A stretch of 64,000 nucleotides of DNA from Paraspadella gotoi. Taxonomy: Eukaryota; Chaetognatha. A program made the translations under genes and the position numbers. Positions 50,028-60,853 of the stretch are shown here, one piece after another (position 1 is the first letter of the stretch; each line of letters opens with the position of its first letter). The DNA is taken from positions 2,122,677 through 2,186,676 of the forward strand of contig CM119271.1 of the NCBI GenBank assembly GCA_051294375.1, in the 5' to 3' direction. The notes beneath the pieces were generated by a model. That model made no database searches and was not told where the DNA came from. It saw only the letters and a program-made list of their open reading frames with translations.

Positions 50028-50285
50028 TCATTTCTTCAAAAGGTGATGTTCTTTGGCGGCGTCCGTCCTTCCCTTGTACTTCTCTTCAAGCCACTGAGCA
50101 TCCTTGACGGCCTGGGAGTAAATCTGCTCGATTCTTTGAGGGTCGTCCTCGTCGGCATGGCTGTTGAAGGCCTGCCGCACCGAGTGTTTGTAGTGGGCGC
50201 GGGTGTTTTGCGGCAATTTCTGAATCGTCTTCATCAAATATCGATAAAGCGAGCGACCGCTGGAGATATTCGCCGAAACGCTCAT
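50028..50285 (-). CDS. LYRM9: LYR motif protein 9
   Basis: The ATG at 50285-50283 gives 85 aa: SLYRYLMKTIQKLP contains the L-Y-R motif, followed by HYKHSVRQAFNSHADEDDPQRIEQIYSQAVKDAQW, which matches LYRM9 closely. LYR proteins are small three-helix mitochondrial proteins that bind acyl carrier protein and help assemble respiratory complexes or deliver Fe-S clusters. The frame is open upstream to 50360. A strong acceptor (CATTTCAG) at about 50361 on the minus strand suggests that a 5' leader, cis or trans, is spliced on just before the coding region. Confidence 0.85.
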   Translation of the reverse strand: MSVSANISSGRSLYRYLMKTIQKLPQNTRAHYKHSVRQAFNSHADEDDPQRIEQIYSQAVKDAQWLEEKYKGRTDAAKEHHLLKK

Positions 50286-50479
50286 TGTTTTCCGTATGGG
50301 AGAAAAGTGAGATAAACCGAGAAGAATGCCACGAGTGTCAACGCATCTTAATTGTCGCACTGAAATGACACCCTTTTAAAATCGATGCACGTATTCAAGG
50401 AAGCATCGGAAGCCATTTCAAAACAACAATATAAGCCCGACCAATCGCGCGCAATCAAAGCTGCGTTTGAATACAAATG

Positions 50480-51645
50480 TCATCTTTTTAGCTGATGGTC
50501 TTTATCCGTCAAAGGCACGAAGATGACGCCCATTAATTTATCGACGCGGAACTGACCGTCGAGGGTCTTCTCGACCCGCAGCAACACCTGCTCCGTGTCG
50601 ACGGCGCTCGAGGCTTCCGGCCCGACCGGCACGATCATCACGCCGCCTGGCGCCAATTGTTCCGCAAGTGTTGCAGGGAATTCCGGCGAGGCGGCGCCTA
50701 CGTGGATGGCGTCGTAGGGCGCGGCAGGGGGAAAGCCGAGCCTCCCGTCGCCGACTACGAAGGAGAGGGGACCGGCGTTGTTCGAAGCCGCTTCGCCGTC
50801 CTTTAAAAATTCGCCGTCCGCCTCTACGACGCCAGAATCTCGCAACAAAGCCGGATCGTCGGAGGCTACGTTTTCCAAGGAACCGCTCAGCAGTTCGGGT
50901 ATGTGATCGATCCCGATCACGCGGCCGGCGCCGCCTACCATCCTCGCCAAGCAGGCGCTGAGAAATCCGGTGCCGCTGCCGACATCCAGCGCCCGAGCGC
51001 CAGGAAAGAGACGATCCTTGAGGTGCTCGAGCGCCGTGGCGTGCATGTGGGGGGCGCTGATCGTTGCGCCGTGACCTAAGAGCGATAAAGCGAAAAAAAA
51101 AATTAACGTCCTATTAAACTACTTTTATTTGTATCGTTTGATTACCGATGCCGAGAGGCCTGTCCCAGTAAGTTGCGGACGCGGCGACTTTCCTCCCTTC
51201 CTCCGTCGCCATCTTGGATCCGCCAGCGACGTAGTGGCGCCTGTCTGTGGCCGAAAAGGCCCGGCCGACGGCCTCCGACCGAATCGCATCCTTCGCCCGA
51301 AGGAAATCCACCAACTCTTCGTGAGAGGAGATGCTCAGTCGGCCGCTTCGTGCGTCTGGGAGAAAAAGGTAACAAAAGGATCAGGTGTTGGAAAAAGACA
51401 ACTAACAACAACAAATTTGGCTAACCCAGAGTCATCTTCAAAATCTTGGCCGCCATGATTTGTCGTTTTCTAAGGGCTTCTTCGTGGGCGGCCTGCGACC
51501 CAGAAGCGCTGCTGCCGCTGCCGCCCGAATCCTCGGCGGACGCGGCGCAGGCGCCGTCGTCATCCTCATCGCCCCGCCGTTCCTTCTTCTCGCAAAAGGA
51601 AGAACTGTCAGGCGTCGACGAATCGGGAGTTAACGAATCGCTCAT
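50480..51645 (-). CDS. PCMT1: Protein-L-isoaspartate O-methyltransferase with N-terminal extension
   Basis: Three exons: 51645 to about 51425, about 51358-51145 and about 51076-50480. The first gives a disordered, acidic and Ser/Gly-rich extension ending in a basic helix, RKRQIMAAKILKMTL. The enzyme then begins (SISSHEELVDFLRAKDAI, FSATDRRHYV, YWDRPLGIG, ISAPHMHATALEHL). The SAM-binding site is RALDVGSGTGFLSACLARMVG and VIGIDHIPEL. An insertion of about 25 residues (DPALLRDSGVVEADGEFLKD) enlarges the loop before FVVGDGRLGF, and YDAIHVGAASPEFP and LAPGGVMIVPVG follow. The enzyme methylates isoaspartyl residues and starts their repair. All motifs are intact. It ends 195 bp from the LYRM9 start. 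Confidence 0.9.
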
Positions 51646-51856
51646 GTTCAACAAGAACGGACAAAAGAACAGCGAAACAAATAAATACATCCGCGGGGAC
51701 TGGAGTTTCTCATTTCTCGGAAATCGGTAACGAGAGATAAAACAGAAACGCCACGGTTTCCGAAAAAAAAAACACGATTCATTGTAAAAAGTCATTCTCA
51801 AAGTTCCTCAAATCTATAAATCTATTTCTCTCTTCCCTCCCCCCTAATCCGCGGCG

Positions 51857-54800
51857 TCAAGATCCGCGTCGACGCTGGCTCAACTCCAACTCTTCGTCGA
51901 GTCGTCGATCGTCGTCGTTGTCATCATTGAGCGATGGTAAAGATTCAAAGTCTCGAAGTCTCGACCCGATCTTCAAATCGGATTCGTCGTCGTCGTTCAG
52001 ACGAAAACTTTTCAAATTCATTTCTCGTCTCGTTCGAGGTTTGAAGATCGACCTGGGAAAAGACGGGGAGGTGGTTGGGATAAAGCAGGTTGGCATTAAA
52101 AAACCCACCCAAAAAACCAAAAACCCAGCTAAAAAAAACCAAAAAAACCCACTAAAAAGTGGTTTTTTTTTTTGGTTTTTTTTAAATTACTTAATTTTTT
52201 AATATGAAACATTAAATTGTTGAAGCAAAATTTAAATCATATAAGATATATAATTTTTACAAAGCTTAATATATAATTTAATGATAAAAAATTACCCTAA
52301 ACCTATGTTTCACATGTTTAATATCAGTATCACTTTCGTTGCTGGCTTCTGTACATTTTCCTTATATTAAGTAATCCTAATCATGAATCGCAAATTATGT
52401 AAAGAGCGACACATTAAAAATGATTGCTATCTCTTGATATTATTTAACACAAGGTTAGGGTTCTTTTAAAGCTATTTATCAGAAAAAATTAAACTTCAAT
52501 ATAATTTTTAATTCTTTATGGAATATTAATTCTATATCGGTCCGCCTCGCCACGAAATGCCCTTTTGTTCGCGCTAGTCGATAGATCGCGCGTTTATCAG
52601 AGTAAGAAAAACGAACAAAATAACATCGAAAGATGCAAAAGAAAAAACCAGGGAATGCCGTCACGTGACCGGCCTTGACCAATGGGAGCCCGGCAAATCC
52701 CAAGCCGGCTCCCTCCCTCATCCGGGAATACGGAAGCCTCAAACGTCCCTAGAAGATCCCGGAGGGGCGCTCCACGCGACGTCCCTGCAGTAGAAACGGA
52801 AGAAGGTCTGCGCGCCAGACCAATCTCCCGCGCGAAGGATGACGCCAAGATCCACTCCGCGGGCAAAGGCGTCCGAGACTGCCATAGCGCGCGTCTACCC
52901 CGGGGCGCAGAAACGTCCGCCTCCAAGAAAAGTTCCTTGAGATGGGAGGCGAAACGCTGCGTCGAGAGTTGAAGAGGCGGCGCGGGAGGGCAGAAAAGAA
53001 AATTGTGTGGCGGCGCCAAATCCGAATGGAGAGAGTGCCAAATGCGCAGCGCCTGAACGGGCAGCGGTCCGAGAGCGGCAGCGAATCCAGACGAAACGCC
53101 GGACCCAAGTGTCCGACCCTGTCCGTCTTCGAGAGCGTCGATGGAACAGACGAACGTGATCTGCCGCTAAGGAAAGATAGCCCGCGTCGCAACGAAGAGA
53201 GACGATCTCTGAAGGGCGACGAGCTGACGCTAAAGCGACGAGAAAGAGCGAGCGTCGTAGAAGATCCCTCGGCGCAATCGGAAGTGGCGCCGAGTCGAGA
53301 ATGCGTAAAACCGAGGCCGCATTCCACGTGGGGAAAGTCCGAGTGAGGGAGGGCGTCTCTCGAAAACTACCTTGAGAAGGCGCCGGACCAAAGGATGCTC
53401 TCCAACCCGGCGCTCCCGCCAGGGGGAGAGTAGTTGAGATAGCCGATCTGTGAAGGTTGATTGTGCTGTACGAGAGGCCCTTCTCGCACAGAAAACCGAG
53501 ATATCGTAGGACATCCTCTAGAGAGGCTTGAGATCCTCGAACCTCTCTATCCTGAAGGAAGTGCAGAAAGAGCTCCAAGCTCTGGCGTAGCGCTCTCTGG
53601 TAGAGCCTCTCCAGCTGTCAACGATGACGGAGAAGGTGGAGTCGTCGATGTCGGAGAGATTGTGGCACCGCCTAAAATCCTCCAGACGAGCCTGAAGCGA
53701 TCCGCTTGCGGTTGCGGAAGCCCGGACACGAGGTCGACGACGAGGATCTTCGGCGCCGGAAGCGCCGCGCATCCAGAATCCGAGGAGAAGGAGGCTTGGG
53801 AACCACTTCTGAGCCGGCCAAACGGGTGATCAAGAAAAGGAGCCCCTCGCCTACTCCAGCTTGCGGATCACCATCATCAGCAGAGCAGGGGGAGGAAGGA
53901 GATAGGCCAGGTCGAAGACCCAGCGTTGCGTCAAGGCGTCTATCCCCTCCGCCTCCGGCGTCGCCTCCCAGGCGAAAAAACGTGGAACTTGAGCCGACCG
54001 GGGAGTCGCGAAAAGATCGATGCTGGGGAGACCGAATATGTCGACCATCTGGCGGAAAAACTCCGGAAGGAGTTTCCAGTCCGCCACCTTGCGGCCCCTC
54101 GACGCGCGGCCGTGATGAGATTCTCCTCCGAAGAGAGATGGAATCCTGAAAACCGGATCCTCAGGTTGGAGGCAAGGAGAAGTGTCTCCCTGACTACTTT
54201 GTGGAGAGCCTGCGACCTGCTGCAGCCCCGACGAAGGCAGGTGGGAGAGGCGAGGCTGTCCATCTTCCAAAGGATGGACCGCGCCGTGGAAGGAAACTCT
54301 GAATCGTTGGAGAAGACCCTCAGAAACTGAACTCCACCGCAGCTCCTCCATCGCCGGCGAGTGGAGAGGAACAACGCGGTCGAGATCCTTCTCCGACTTG
54401 TAGAAACGATTGACGTCTCGTTGAATCCTTGCGGACCGGCAGCGTAGCAGCGGTCCTGCCATGGACGCCGCCGTCGAAAGGCCTAAAAGCTGAAGGCACT
54501 GACGAGCACGTGGTGCGGTCGTTGGCAAGAGATTCTCCGCGAGAGAGCGAAGAGTCGTAATTTTCGACTCCGGGAGCGCGATGGAATGGGAGAGCTGTCC
54601 CAAACAAAACGAGGAAATCGAAGCTCTGAGAGGGAGACAGGCTCGACTTCTGAAGGTGGATGATGAATCCCGCCTCCTTGAGTAGCCACACAGCCTTCCG
54701 AGTGGCTCGTCGACAATCGTCCGCCGAGGAACCCAGGATCAAGATGTCTATATAAAAAAGGCATCGAATCCCCTGTGGGCGGAGCCACTGCACTAAGGGC

Positions 54801-57800
54801 CTCGTCGTCTTGGTGAAAAGCCAAGGACCCGTCGAGAGGCCGAATGGAAGGACTCTGTACTGGTAAGAGGCGGCCCTTCAAAAGAAGCGGCAAAATTTCC
54901 GATGATCCTCGTGGATTGGGAGATGGAGATAAGCATCTCGAAGGTCTATCGAGGCACCCCAATCGCCTCGTCGAAACATCCTTCGTACGTCCGGTGCTCC
55001 TTCCAACCGGAAATAAGGCGGCGAAAGGAACGAGAGTTGAGCTTTTTAAAGATCAAAATCGGACGCCAGCCTCCATCTTTCTTCGTAACGAGGAAAAACT
55101 TGGAAAAGAAACCCGGAGAAACCGGGACTACCTCGATGGCGTTCTTCTCCGAAGCCGCCGCAATCTCCGCGCCGACAAAGGCGTCTCGGTCTCCAAAAGA
55201 TGGTGTCTCGTCCAGGGGAGAGGGAAGCGTGCTGGAATCTGCTTCGCCCCCTCGAGGCGGAAACCCGAGAAGTTATCGAGAATGGGCGACGTCTCGCCAA
55301 CGAGCGTCATCCAACGGGTTGAAAGAGACGAAGCCGACCTCCGACGGTCCTTCACATTGATATGGAGAGGGCATCCGCAGTCGACCAGGTTCCCTCGACA
55401 GCTGGCCCTGATGGAGAACCCCCCATCCCTGCGACGAAGCATCCGTCGCCACCTCCAGCGTGCAGACCTCCAGAAGGAGGTCGTGGATCGGAGCGAAGCA
55501 CTGGTCTGGAGAGAGGGCTGCGAGGACTTCCGGAAGAAGCGCCGGCGTGGAAAGGTTCGTGTCGAGACTCGAGTCCATGGGCGGATCCAGGCCTAAAACC
55601 TGGGCGGTCGGACGAGGCGGCGACGGCGAGGCGTTTGAGTCATTCGCCGGGACGCGAGTCCCGGCCCTCCCGTTCCCGACTTCTTGCGGGGAGCAGACTT
55701 CTTGGTCCACTTGCGCTTGAAGGAAGACTTCGAGCGGAAACGAGGGCGCTTGTCGGCAGCGGGTTTGGCGCGAGCGACGTTTCGTAGAAGCGTCGAGTTG
55801 AGCGCCGACTCCACTGCGCTTCCTGAATACAAAAAGGAAGATGCGGTGGGCGCGGAGCGAGAAAGCGTGGCGCGGAGATCCTGCGGCGCCACAGCGAGTA
55901 CTTGGCGGCGGATCTCGCCGACAAAGGTTGAGGGAACGCCGCTTGAATAAGAGCCGCGTCGCGAACGGGGCGGCAAGGGCGTCAACGCTAGCGCTGACCT
56001 CATTTCTGGACGAGCCGGAACGGAGAGCCTCCTTGATTCCGCGCAGCTCATCGGCAACTGTAAGGATGGCATGCGCGGTAGCGCCGTTCTCCTGCATCGC
56101 ACAGAAAAGGAGCGGAGAGTAGCCGCGTTCTCCTTGGAAACGCCGACTCGAATTGACGGAGAGGCACGTGTCCGGCGTCGGAGCGGTGAACTCCGGAGGA
56201 GAAGCGACGTCGATCCAGGGCGTATACTGCCGGTCGTTGGGCGTCCCAGCGAGTTCCAGTTGGCCGTGAGGAAGACCCCTTCCCCAACGCAGCGAAGAGA
56301 ACGCCACATGTCACGAACCTGGAACCGGCGCCGACCTGCTCGTGGGCAGGAAGTCGTCGAAAACGCCGACGTGTCATCCGAAGACGAAACTTCTCCTCCT
56401 CCGCCGAATCGGAGTACTTGGCGTCCGGATCCGGAACTGTGTGGGATTGATGACGCTGGGTAGAGGCGAGACCGTGTGACGGTCCGAGGCGGGCGCCCGA
56501 TCTGAGAGGGGGCCGCCTACTGGAGTCGGAACAGCATGGAAGGAATTCGAGACTCGTCAACGAGGCGAAGCGTAGTGGAGAGAAAAACCGGACCGATATG
56601 GAATCGTCACATGTAAAAAAACGTAAGCGGTAAACAAATTAGCGCGAGAATTAAACGGAAAAACTCCCGAACCCCCCCCTCCCTTCTCCCCAACCCCCTT
56701 TCCCTAAGCCACGCCAAAGCCACGAAAAACATGGTAGGAGACAAAAAGGGGCGGACGGTGGGATGGTGGCGAGGGCGGACCGATATAGAATTAATATTCC
56801 ATAAAGGAATTAAAAAATTCTCATATCGGTCCGCCTCGCCACGAAATGCCCCATGCCAAGAGGCGGAGGAAAGCGGTTATTTCAACAAAAATATTTCGAT
56901 CGAATCAGACGAAATAAAAATTCTAAAAATTCCAAAAATCGAATAATTCGAAAAAAGAAAAAGAAATAAAGGAGAAACAAAAGAGGGAGGGCGAGGCGTT
57001 TGAAAAACGAGCTAAAAACCCACTACGCCATCTGGGGGAAAAACTCACCGCCCCAAAGCGTCGAAACGCCGCTGAGACTCGCGGCAAAAATCGTCGAAAT
57101 CCTTCCTAAAGCTGTTCAGTGACGAAACCATCGTCGAAAGGAACAGACTCCAGTCCTCTGGTCTCGTCATCGGCAGTGGGGATGACCAGACCGGCCGCCA
57201 CTTGGTCCGAGAGCAGCAAGAGAGGGCGCCTCGGACGAAGCCACCGCTCGGGGCCGGCAACGGAAAAAGTCGGTTGGTACGGGCCGAGTCCCCAAAACCG
57301 ACGGAATCGGGCTGCCGAAAACCGCGGTAAAGGGGGAGAAGGCGGTGTCGGTGGGGCAGGTGGCGGCGGGGGCGAGACCGCTCGGTCTCCCTTGGACCTC
57401 TCGAGCCCCGAGGGACCTCCAATCCCTCTACGTTTAGAGACTTGTCCGAACGTTTTCGGCTGTCAGACTTCTTGTCCGAACTTCGTCTCTGCTTGATGAC
57501 TTCTAATGAGCGGGTTTCGAACGTAGATATACGAGAAAATCGTGAAAAAGTCAAGAAAAAACGCGAAATCAGAATGGATACAACCGAACTAGATGAGCGC
57601 GAAAAAAGAATTGAGGCTTCCGTATTCCCGGATGAGGGAGGGAGCCGGCTTGGGATTTTGCCGGGCTCCCATTGGTCAAGGCCGGTCACGTGACGGCATT
57701 CCCTGGTTTTTCTTTTTTGCATCTTTCGATGTTATTTTGTTCGTTTTTCTTACTCTGATAAACGCGCGATCTATCGACTAGCGCGAACAAAAAGGGCATT

Positions 57801-60563
57801 TCGTGGCGAGGCGGACCGATATGAGATTTATATATTTGACTATTTGTCACATGTTAAAGAATTCTCTGAAAAGGTATCCTAACCAGGAGTAAAGTAACGA
57901 GAATGCGTGAAAATAATATATTGACGTCAGGAAAAAATCTTAGCCTAAATAAACACCTTAATATTTTATTAAATTAACTCAAATATTTTATCCGAACATC
58001 AAAATTTATTTTTTAGCCCAAAAGACAAGTTAATTCGGCAAAAACATGTACTAAAGATGTACTTCAATTTTCAATGTATTAGTAATTTATATAAATGTTT
58101 ATGATGCATATTTATATCAAATTATTTTGAGTATTTAATTACTATTTTCTAATAAAATTAAGTTTATACACTTTTTTCATAACAGGTTTTATTCAGAAAA
58201 TATAATATTTATATTTATTACATTTCTGTTTACCATAAAAAATATTAATTAATTAATACTATAATTAAATATATTCAGTATATTTTTATATATTTTTATC
58301 AGTAATCAATTAAAGAAGTATAAATATTTTAAATTAGTATCTTAAAAAAATTAATATGACAGTCTGCTATCTATAATTTAAAAAAAAAACCAAAAAAAAA
58401 AAAACCCCAAAAACCCCAAAAACCCAAAAAAAACCAGTGGGCTGGGTTTTTAAAAAAAAAAAACCAAGTTTTTGCCAACCCAGGGATAAAGGTTTTTATA
58501 CATAAATAAATGTATAGAATAATTGATCAATGTGGATTAAATAATATTTATAGATAAGTCGGAGACTCTCTTCAACTGCACCTTTCGTTTCCGAATGCCC
58601 GTTCGGGAAAGCCATTGAATTCGTACTCATGCGGAAACTCGGACTGGAGATAGTTCGGCGAAGTCGGCCTCTTTTCAGCTGTCGAAGAAAAACAAAGCAG
58701 GATTGAAAAAACATTCCAAACAGTTGATTTTTCTCCTTTTACGCTCGTTTTAACTCATCACTCAATCTCGGAAACACCTGCGGTGAAACGTTCCATGTCT
58801 CTGTATTTGGCGAGCCACCGGACTCTGGAGTTTATCTGTCCTGGCAGATGGCGCATCGCGTAGAGCCAATTGCCATCGGTGTCGCGCAGGTCGCGCAAAA
58901 CGTTAAAGACCTGTACCAATATTAATTTAATTATTTAATTTTAACATTAAAACGCAGAATGCGAAATGACGAACCTTATCCAGGCCAAAGTCGGGAAAGT
59001 CTTGCTTGACGAAGAATCGCTCGACGCCGAACTTGGCCGACCTCAAACCCATTTGCTTCACGTACGTCATGCAGTGGTTAGAGTGTCCCGTCGTCGTCGT
59101 GGCGCCTGGGAGATAACGTAGTGACGTGTAAGACAAAAATGGTGGCGATATTTTCAAACTGCCTAACCTCTAACCTCATTCATCCAATCGCTTTGGCTCG
59201 GCGGAGAAACGCACTATCCCAACCTTTCTTTCAAACCATTCACATGGGTTCAAATACTCCGACCACGACAGGTGAGACGCACCACCAAGCAGAGCATCAC
59301 AGGTTACCCGGCTGTTACTCTAAAATCCTCTTTAATTTCAAATTCCATTGCCCCTCTCCCTCCCCCCAATTTCCCGTTTTACTCACAAAGGACGTAGACG
59401 TCCTCGTGACTGTAGGTCTTGAGCGTGTAAGGCGAGTGCGGCGTCAAGTAGACGATCTTCTCCTTGGGAAAGAGTTCCGTGAAACACTTGGAGGTCACGT
59501 TCCACAAGTTGTGCGACGACATAGGGCCTTCCACGAGGCGGCCGAGGGCTGCGTTCTGCCGGTCGTAGTTGCATAGGTGAAGGTTGTAAGGATCCCAGGA
59601 GATCTTGTTCTCCAAATAGAGGGAGCGAATGTTTCTCTGGAAGCGAGCCTCGCTCGACCCGTCCATGAGGTGGGGACGGCCAAGGTCGAGCACGAGGTTC
59701 TGAACATTTTAATAAGGCATAAAAAGGTCCAAAAACGATTATCCAACTCTATATACTCCTCATTGTAGAAGAAGCGGACCTGACCGTGAAGGATGCCGTG
59801 AAATATCCGAGGTGTATATTTCTTTTTCACGAAGGCGCTGTTGATGCTAGGAAGAAGAAATTTTGGAGGTCCGCCCTGCTTAGTAAAAATAACCGACTTT
59901 AAGAACCAACAACCAAAAAATTATACAAAAAACAAACTATTACGAAAAATAGGCGTCACTAAAAAATTCAAGCAGACCCACAAAAAAAAACCTCACGCAT
60001 TCCCCTCCCCCGAAAACAAAAAACAATAGGCCGGCGTGCCTTGTTCCTGCCTTGTTCGTCGTAGAGGTTGCCGTCAAAGTCCGGCTCCACCTCCTTGGCC
60101 TTCTTCATCATTCTGTCCATCCGATGACGAGCCCGGTATCTCCGCTCTGCCGTTGACGCTTGTTTGGCAGACTCGCGCCGGTGGTAAACGGCCCAGAGAC
60201 GGCGTCGGGCTTCGGAATTGGAGGTGAGGAGGAGCTGAAAAAGGGAGATGGCGGAAGTGTCACAATCCAATTATCATGCTGTAATTCTATAATTCTATTC
60301 ACCTCTTCCCACATTTCGTGGGAGACTCTGCCGGGGACTTTGTCTCCCATGTAGAGGAGATAATCGTACTCGATCTTCAAAGCCTTTCGTCGCTCTTCGA
60401 TCGAGAGGTCGTGAGGGCCAGCGCCCAGAGTGGCGTTCAACTCGTCGAGCGACAAGAGCGAGGAGTGTCGACGAGGAGATTGGAAAGCGTTGACGAGCCA
60501 CTCGGAGATTAAAGGGCGGGGATTTGAGGTCCATGATCGACACAATATAGTTCTGAGGCGCAT
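51857..60563 (-). CDS. TRMT10C-like methyltransferase / mitochondrial RNase P subunit 1, paralog B, last intron holding nested transposons
   Basis: Exons: 60563 to about 60302, about 60236-60030, 59846-59780, 59699-59387, 59105-58975, 58910-58778, 58678-58582 and 52052-51857. Phases agree at every junction checked. The N-terminus (MRLRTILCRSW...) looks like a mitochondrial presequence. Core motifs are GQ|NLVLDLGRPHLM, SLYLENKISWDPYNLHLCN, LWNVTSKCFTELFP, IVYLTPHSPYTL, EDVYVLC, TYVKQMGLRSAKFGVERFF, VFNVLRDLRDTDGNWLYAM and ARSINSAFVKKKYTPRIF. The mitochondrial-type tail (FPHEYEFNGFPERAFGNER|SIFKPRTRRE) spans the swollen last intron (58581-52053). Without the insert that intron would be about 120 bp. 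The paralogs differ at YLTPHSP (B) against YLTPDSP (A). The intron after exon 2 appears to use a GC donor. Confidence 0.85.
52534..52742 (+). repeat. DIRS left inverted terminal repeat
   Basis: Starts ATATCGGTCCGCCTCGCCAC and is the reverse complement of 57611-57822 apart from a few 1-2 bp indels in homopolymers. Confidence 0.92.
52749..53830 (-). pseudogene. DIRS tyrosine recombinase, frameshifted
   Basis: Frames must be changed at least twice. The SAM-like N-terminal part is STRERYARAWSSFCTSF and LFLHFLQDREV...LRYLGFLCEKGLSYSTINLHRSAIS. The catalytic part has ALASARRPSEIVSLR (first active-site Arg) and, in another frame near 52880-52760, FARGVDLGVILRAGDWSGAQ followed by FFRFYCRDV with the nucleophile Tyr. 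This enzyme would integrate the circular DNA intermediate; this copy is inactive. Confidence 0.8.
53851..54603 (-). pseudogene. DIRS RNase H C-terminal part and connection region
   Basis: One frame gives LLPEFFRQMVDIFGLPSIDLFATPRSAQVPRFFAWEATPEAEGIDALTQRW, typical of DIRS connection regions. Another frame over 54290-54090 gives RSQALHKVVRETLLLAS and FHLSSEENLITAARRG, matching the second half of DIRS RNase H. The TDAS-type first half is absent here. Confidence 0.7.
54330..55300 (-). pseudogene. DIRS reverse transcriptase, inactivated
   Basis: VVPVSPGFFSKFFLVTKKDGGWRPIL, then in a shifted frame ASIDLRDAYLHLPIHEDHRKFCRFF (followed by a stop) and YRVLPFGLSTGPWLFTK. The active site reads FYIDILIL near 54755, with only one Asp where YxDD is required. 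Frameshift, stop and a lost catalytic residue show it is dead. Confidence 0.85.
55330..55490 (-). pseudogene. Displaced RNase H N-terminal fragment of the DIRS element
   Basis: VATDASSQGWGVLHQG and, in the next frame, CPLHINVKDRR resemble the first half of RNase H (TDAS..GWG ... HIN.KE). The fragment lies upstream of the reverse transcriptase and directly abuts the pre-RT sequence. Confidence 0.5.
55570..57600 (-). pseudogene. DIRS gag-like region with probable intron
   Basis: The 5' part (57600-57049) is Arg/Ser/Pro-rich and ends WSLFLSTMVSSLNSFRKDFDDFCRESQRRFDALG at a GTGAGT donor (57048). Coding resumes after about 56560 with basic, disordered sequence up to the RNase H fragment. The stretch between contains the internal complementary region. 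No sure gag domain; assigned by position. Confidence 0.4.
56766..56850. repeat. DIRS internal complementary region
   Basis: The left half (…GGCGGACCGATATAGAATTA…) is complementary to the outer left end including its 35-bp extension (52497-52555). The right half (ATATCGGTCCGCCTCGCCAC) is complementary to the outer right end. This is the circle-junction template typical of DIRS elements. Confidence 0.8.
57611..57822 (-). repeat. DIRS right inverted terminal repeat
   Basis: Reverse complement of 52534-52742. Confidence 0.92.
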
Positions 60564-60853
60564 TTTTTTCGGGGTCGAATTCTATCTCGCCCTTTTCTCA
60601 AAACCACGCCAATAATATCGAGAAAATAAAGTAAAGAGTTGTGAGAAAAAAAATTCACAAAAGCCAACGAATATTAAAAAAAAACAAAAGTTATGAGATC
60701 GACGTTTTTTTTTTTTTTTTTGATAGCTAACGGGGAAAAAAGGCAGAAAGGATGAATTGCGAATTGGTAAGGGAAGTCAGTTTGGAATCCGACAGCCAGC
60801 GACCTTTTTAAGGTGAGGGCGAAAGATAGGGGGAAAGGGAGAGGATATAAAAA

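Larger units (their letters stand above)
52497..57822 (-). mobile_element. DIRS-like tyrosine-recombinase retrotransposon (decayed)
   Basis: A 5.3-kb GC-rich element within AT-rich DNA. Its ends are near-identical inverted repeats of about 210 bp. An internal complementary region near 56770-56850 is complementary to both outer ends. Coding order on the minus strand is gag-like, reverse transcriptase, RNase H and tyrosine recombinase; all parts carry frameshifts or stops. There is no target duplication of its own, as expected of DIRS elements. Confidence 0.85.
52086..58483. mobile_element. hAT-like element with 8-bp target duplication, hosting a nested DIRS-like retrotransposon
   Basis: The ends are inverted: CAGGTTGGCATTAAAAAA at 52086 and, reading inward from 58483, CTGGGTTGGCAAAAACTTGG. 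Both are followed by AC-rich stretches containing AAAAACCCAGC and CCCACT. The direct duplication GGATAAAG flanks it exactly (52078-52085 and 58484-58491). The CAGGxTTGGC end and 8-bp duplication are hallmarks of hAT elements. The parts outside the nested insert (52200-52496 and 57823-58380) are AT-rich with no transposase frame, so it is non-autonomous. It sits in the last intron of TRMT10C-like B, 33 bp from the acceptor. Confidence 0.75.

Noticed and set aside
54844-55596. 250-aa plus-strand ORF in the retrotransposon
   Set aside because: Antisense of the reverse transcriptase region; the minus strand carries the recognisable RT and RNase H motifs.
57045-57722. 225-aa ORF starting inside the inverted repeat as a host gene
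   Set aside because: Its first residues are encoded by the terminal repeat and the rest lies within the DIRS element, so it is at most gag-like.
52086-58483. Treating the whole insert as a single element
   Set aside because: Two independent sets of ends (CAGGTTGGCA with 8-bp duplication, and ATATCGGTCC inverted repeats) and the sharp base-composition change show two nested insertions.
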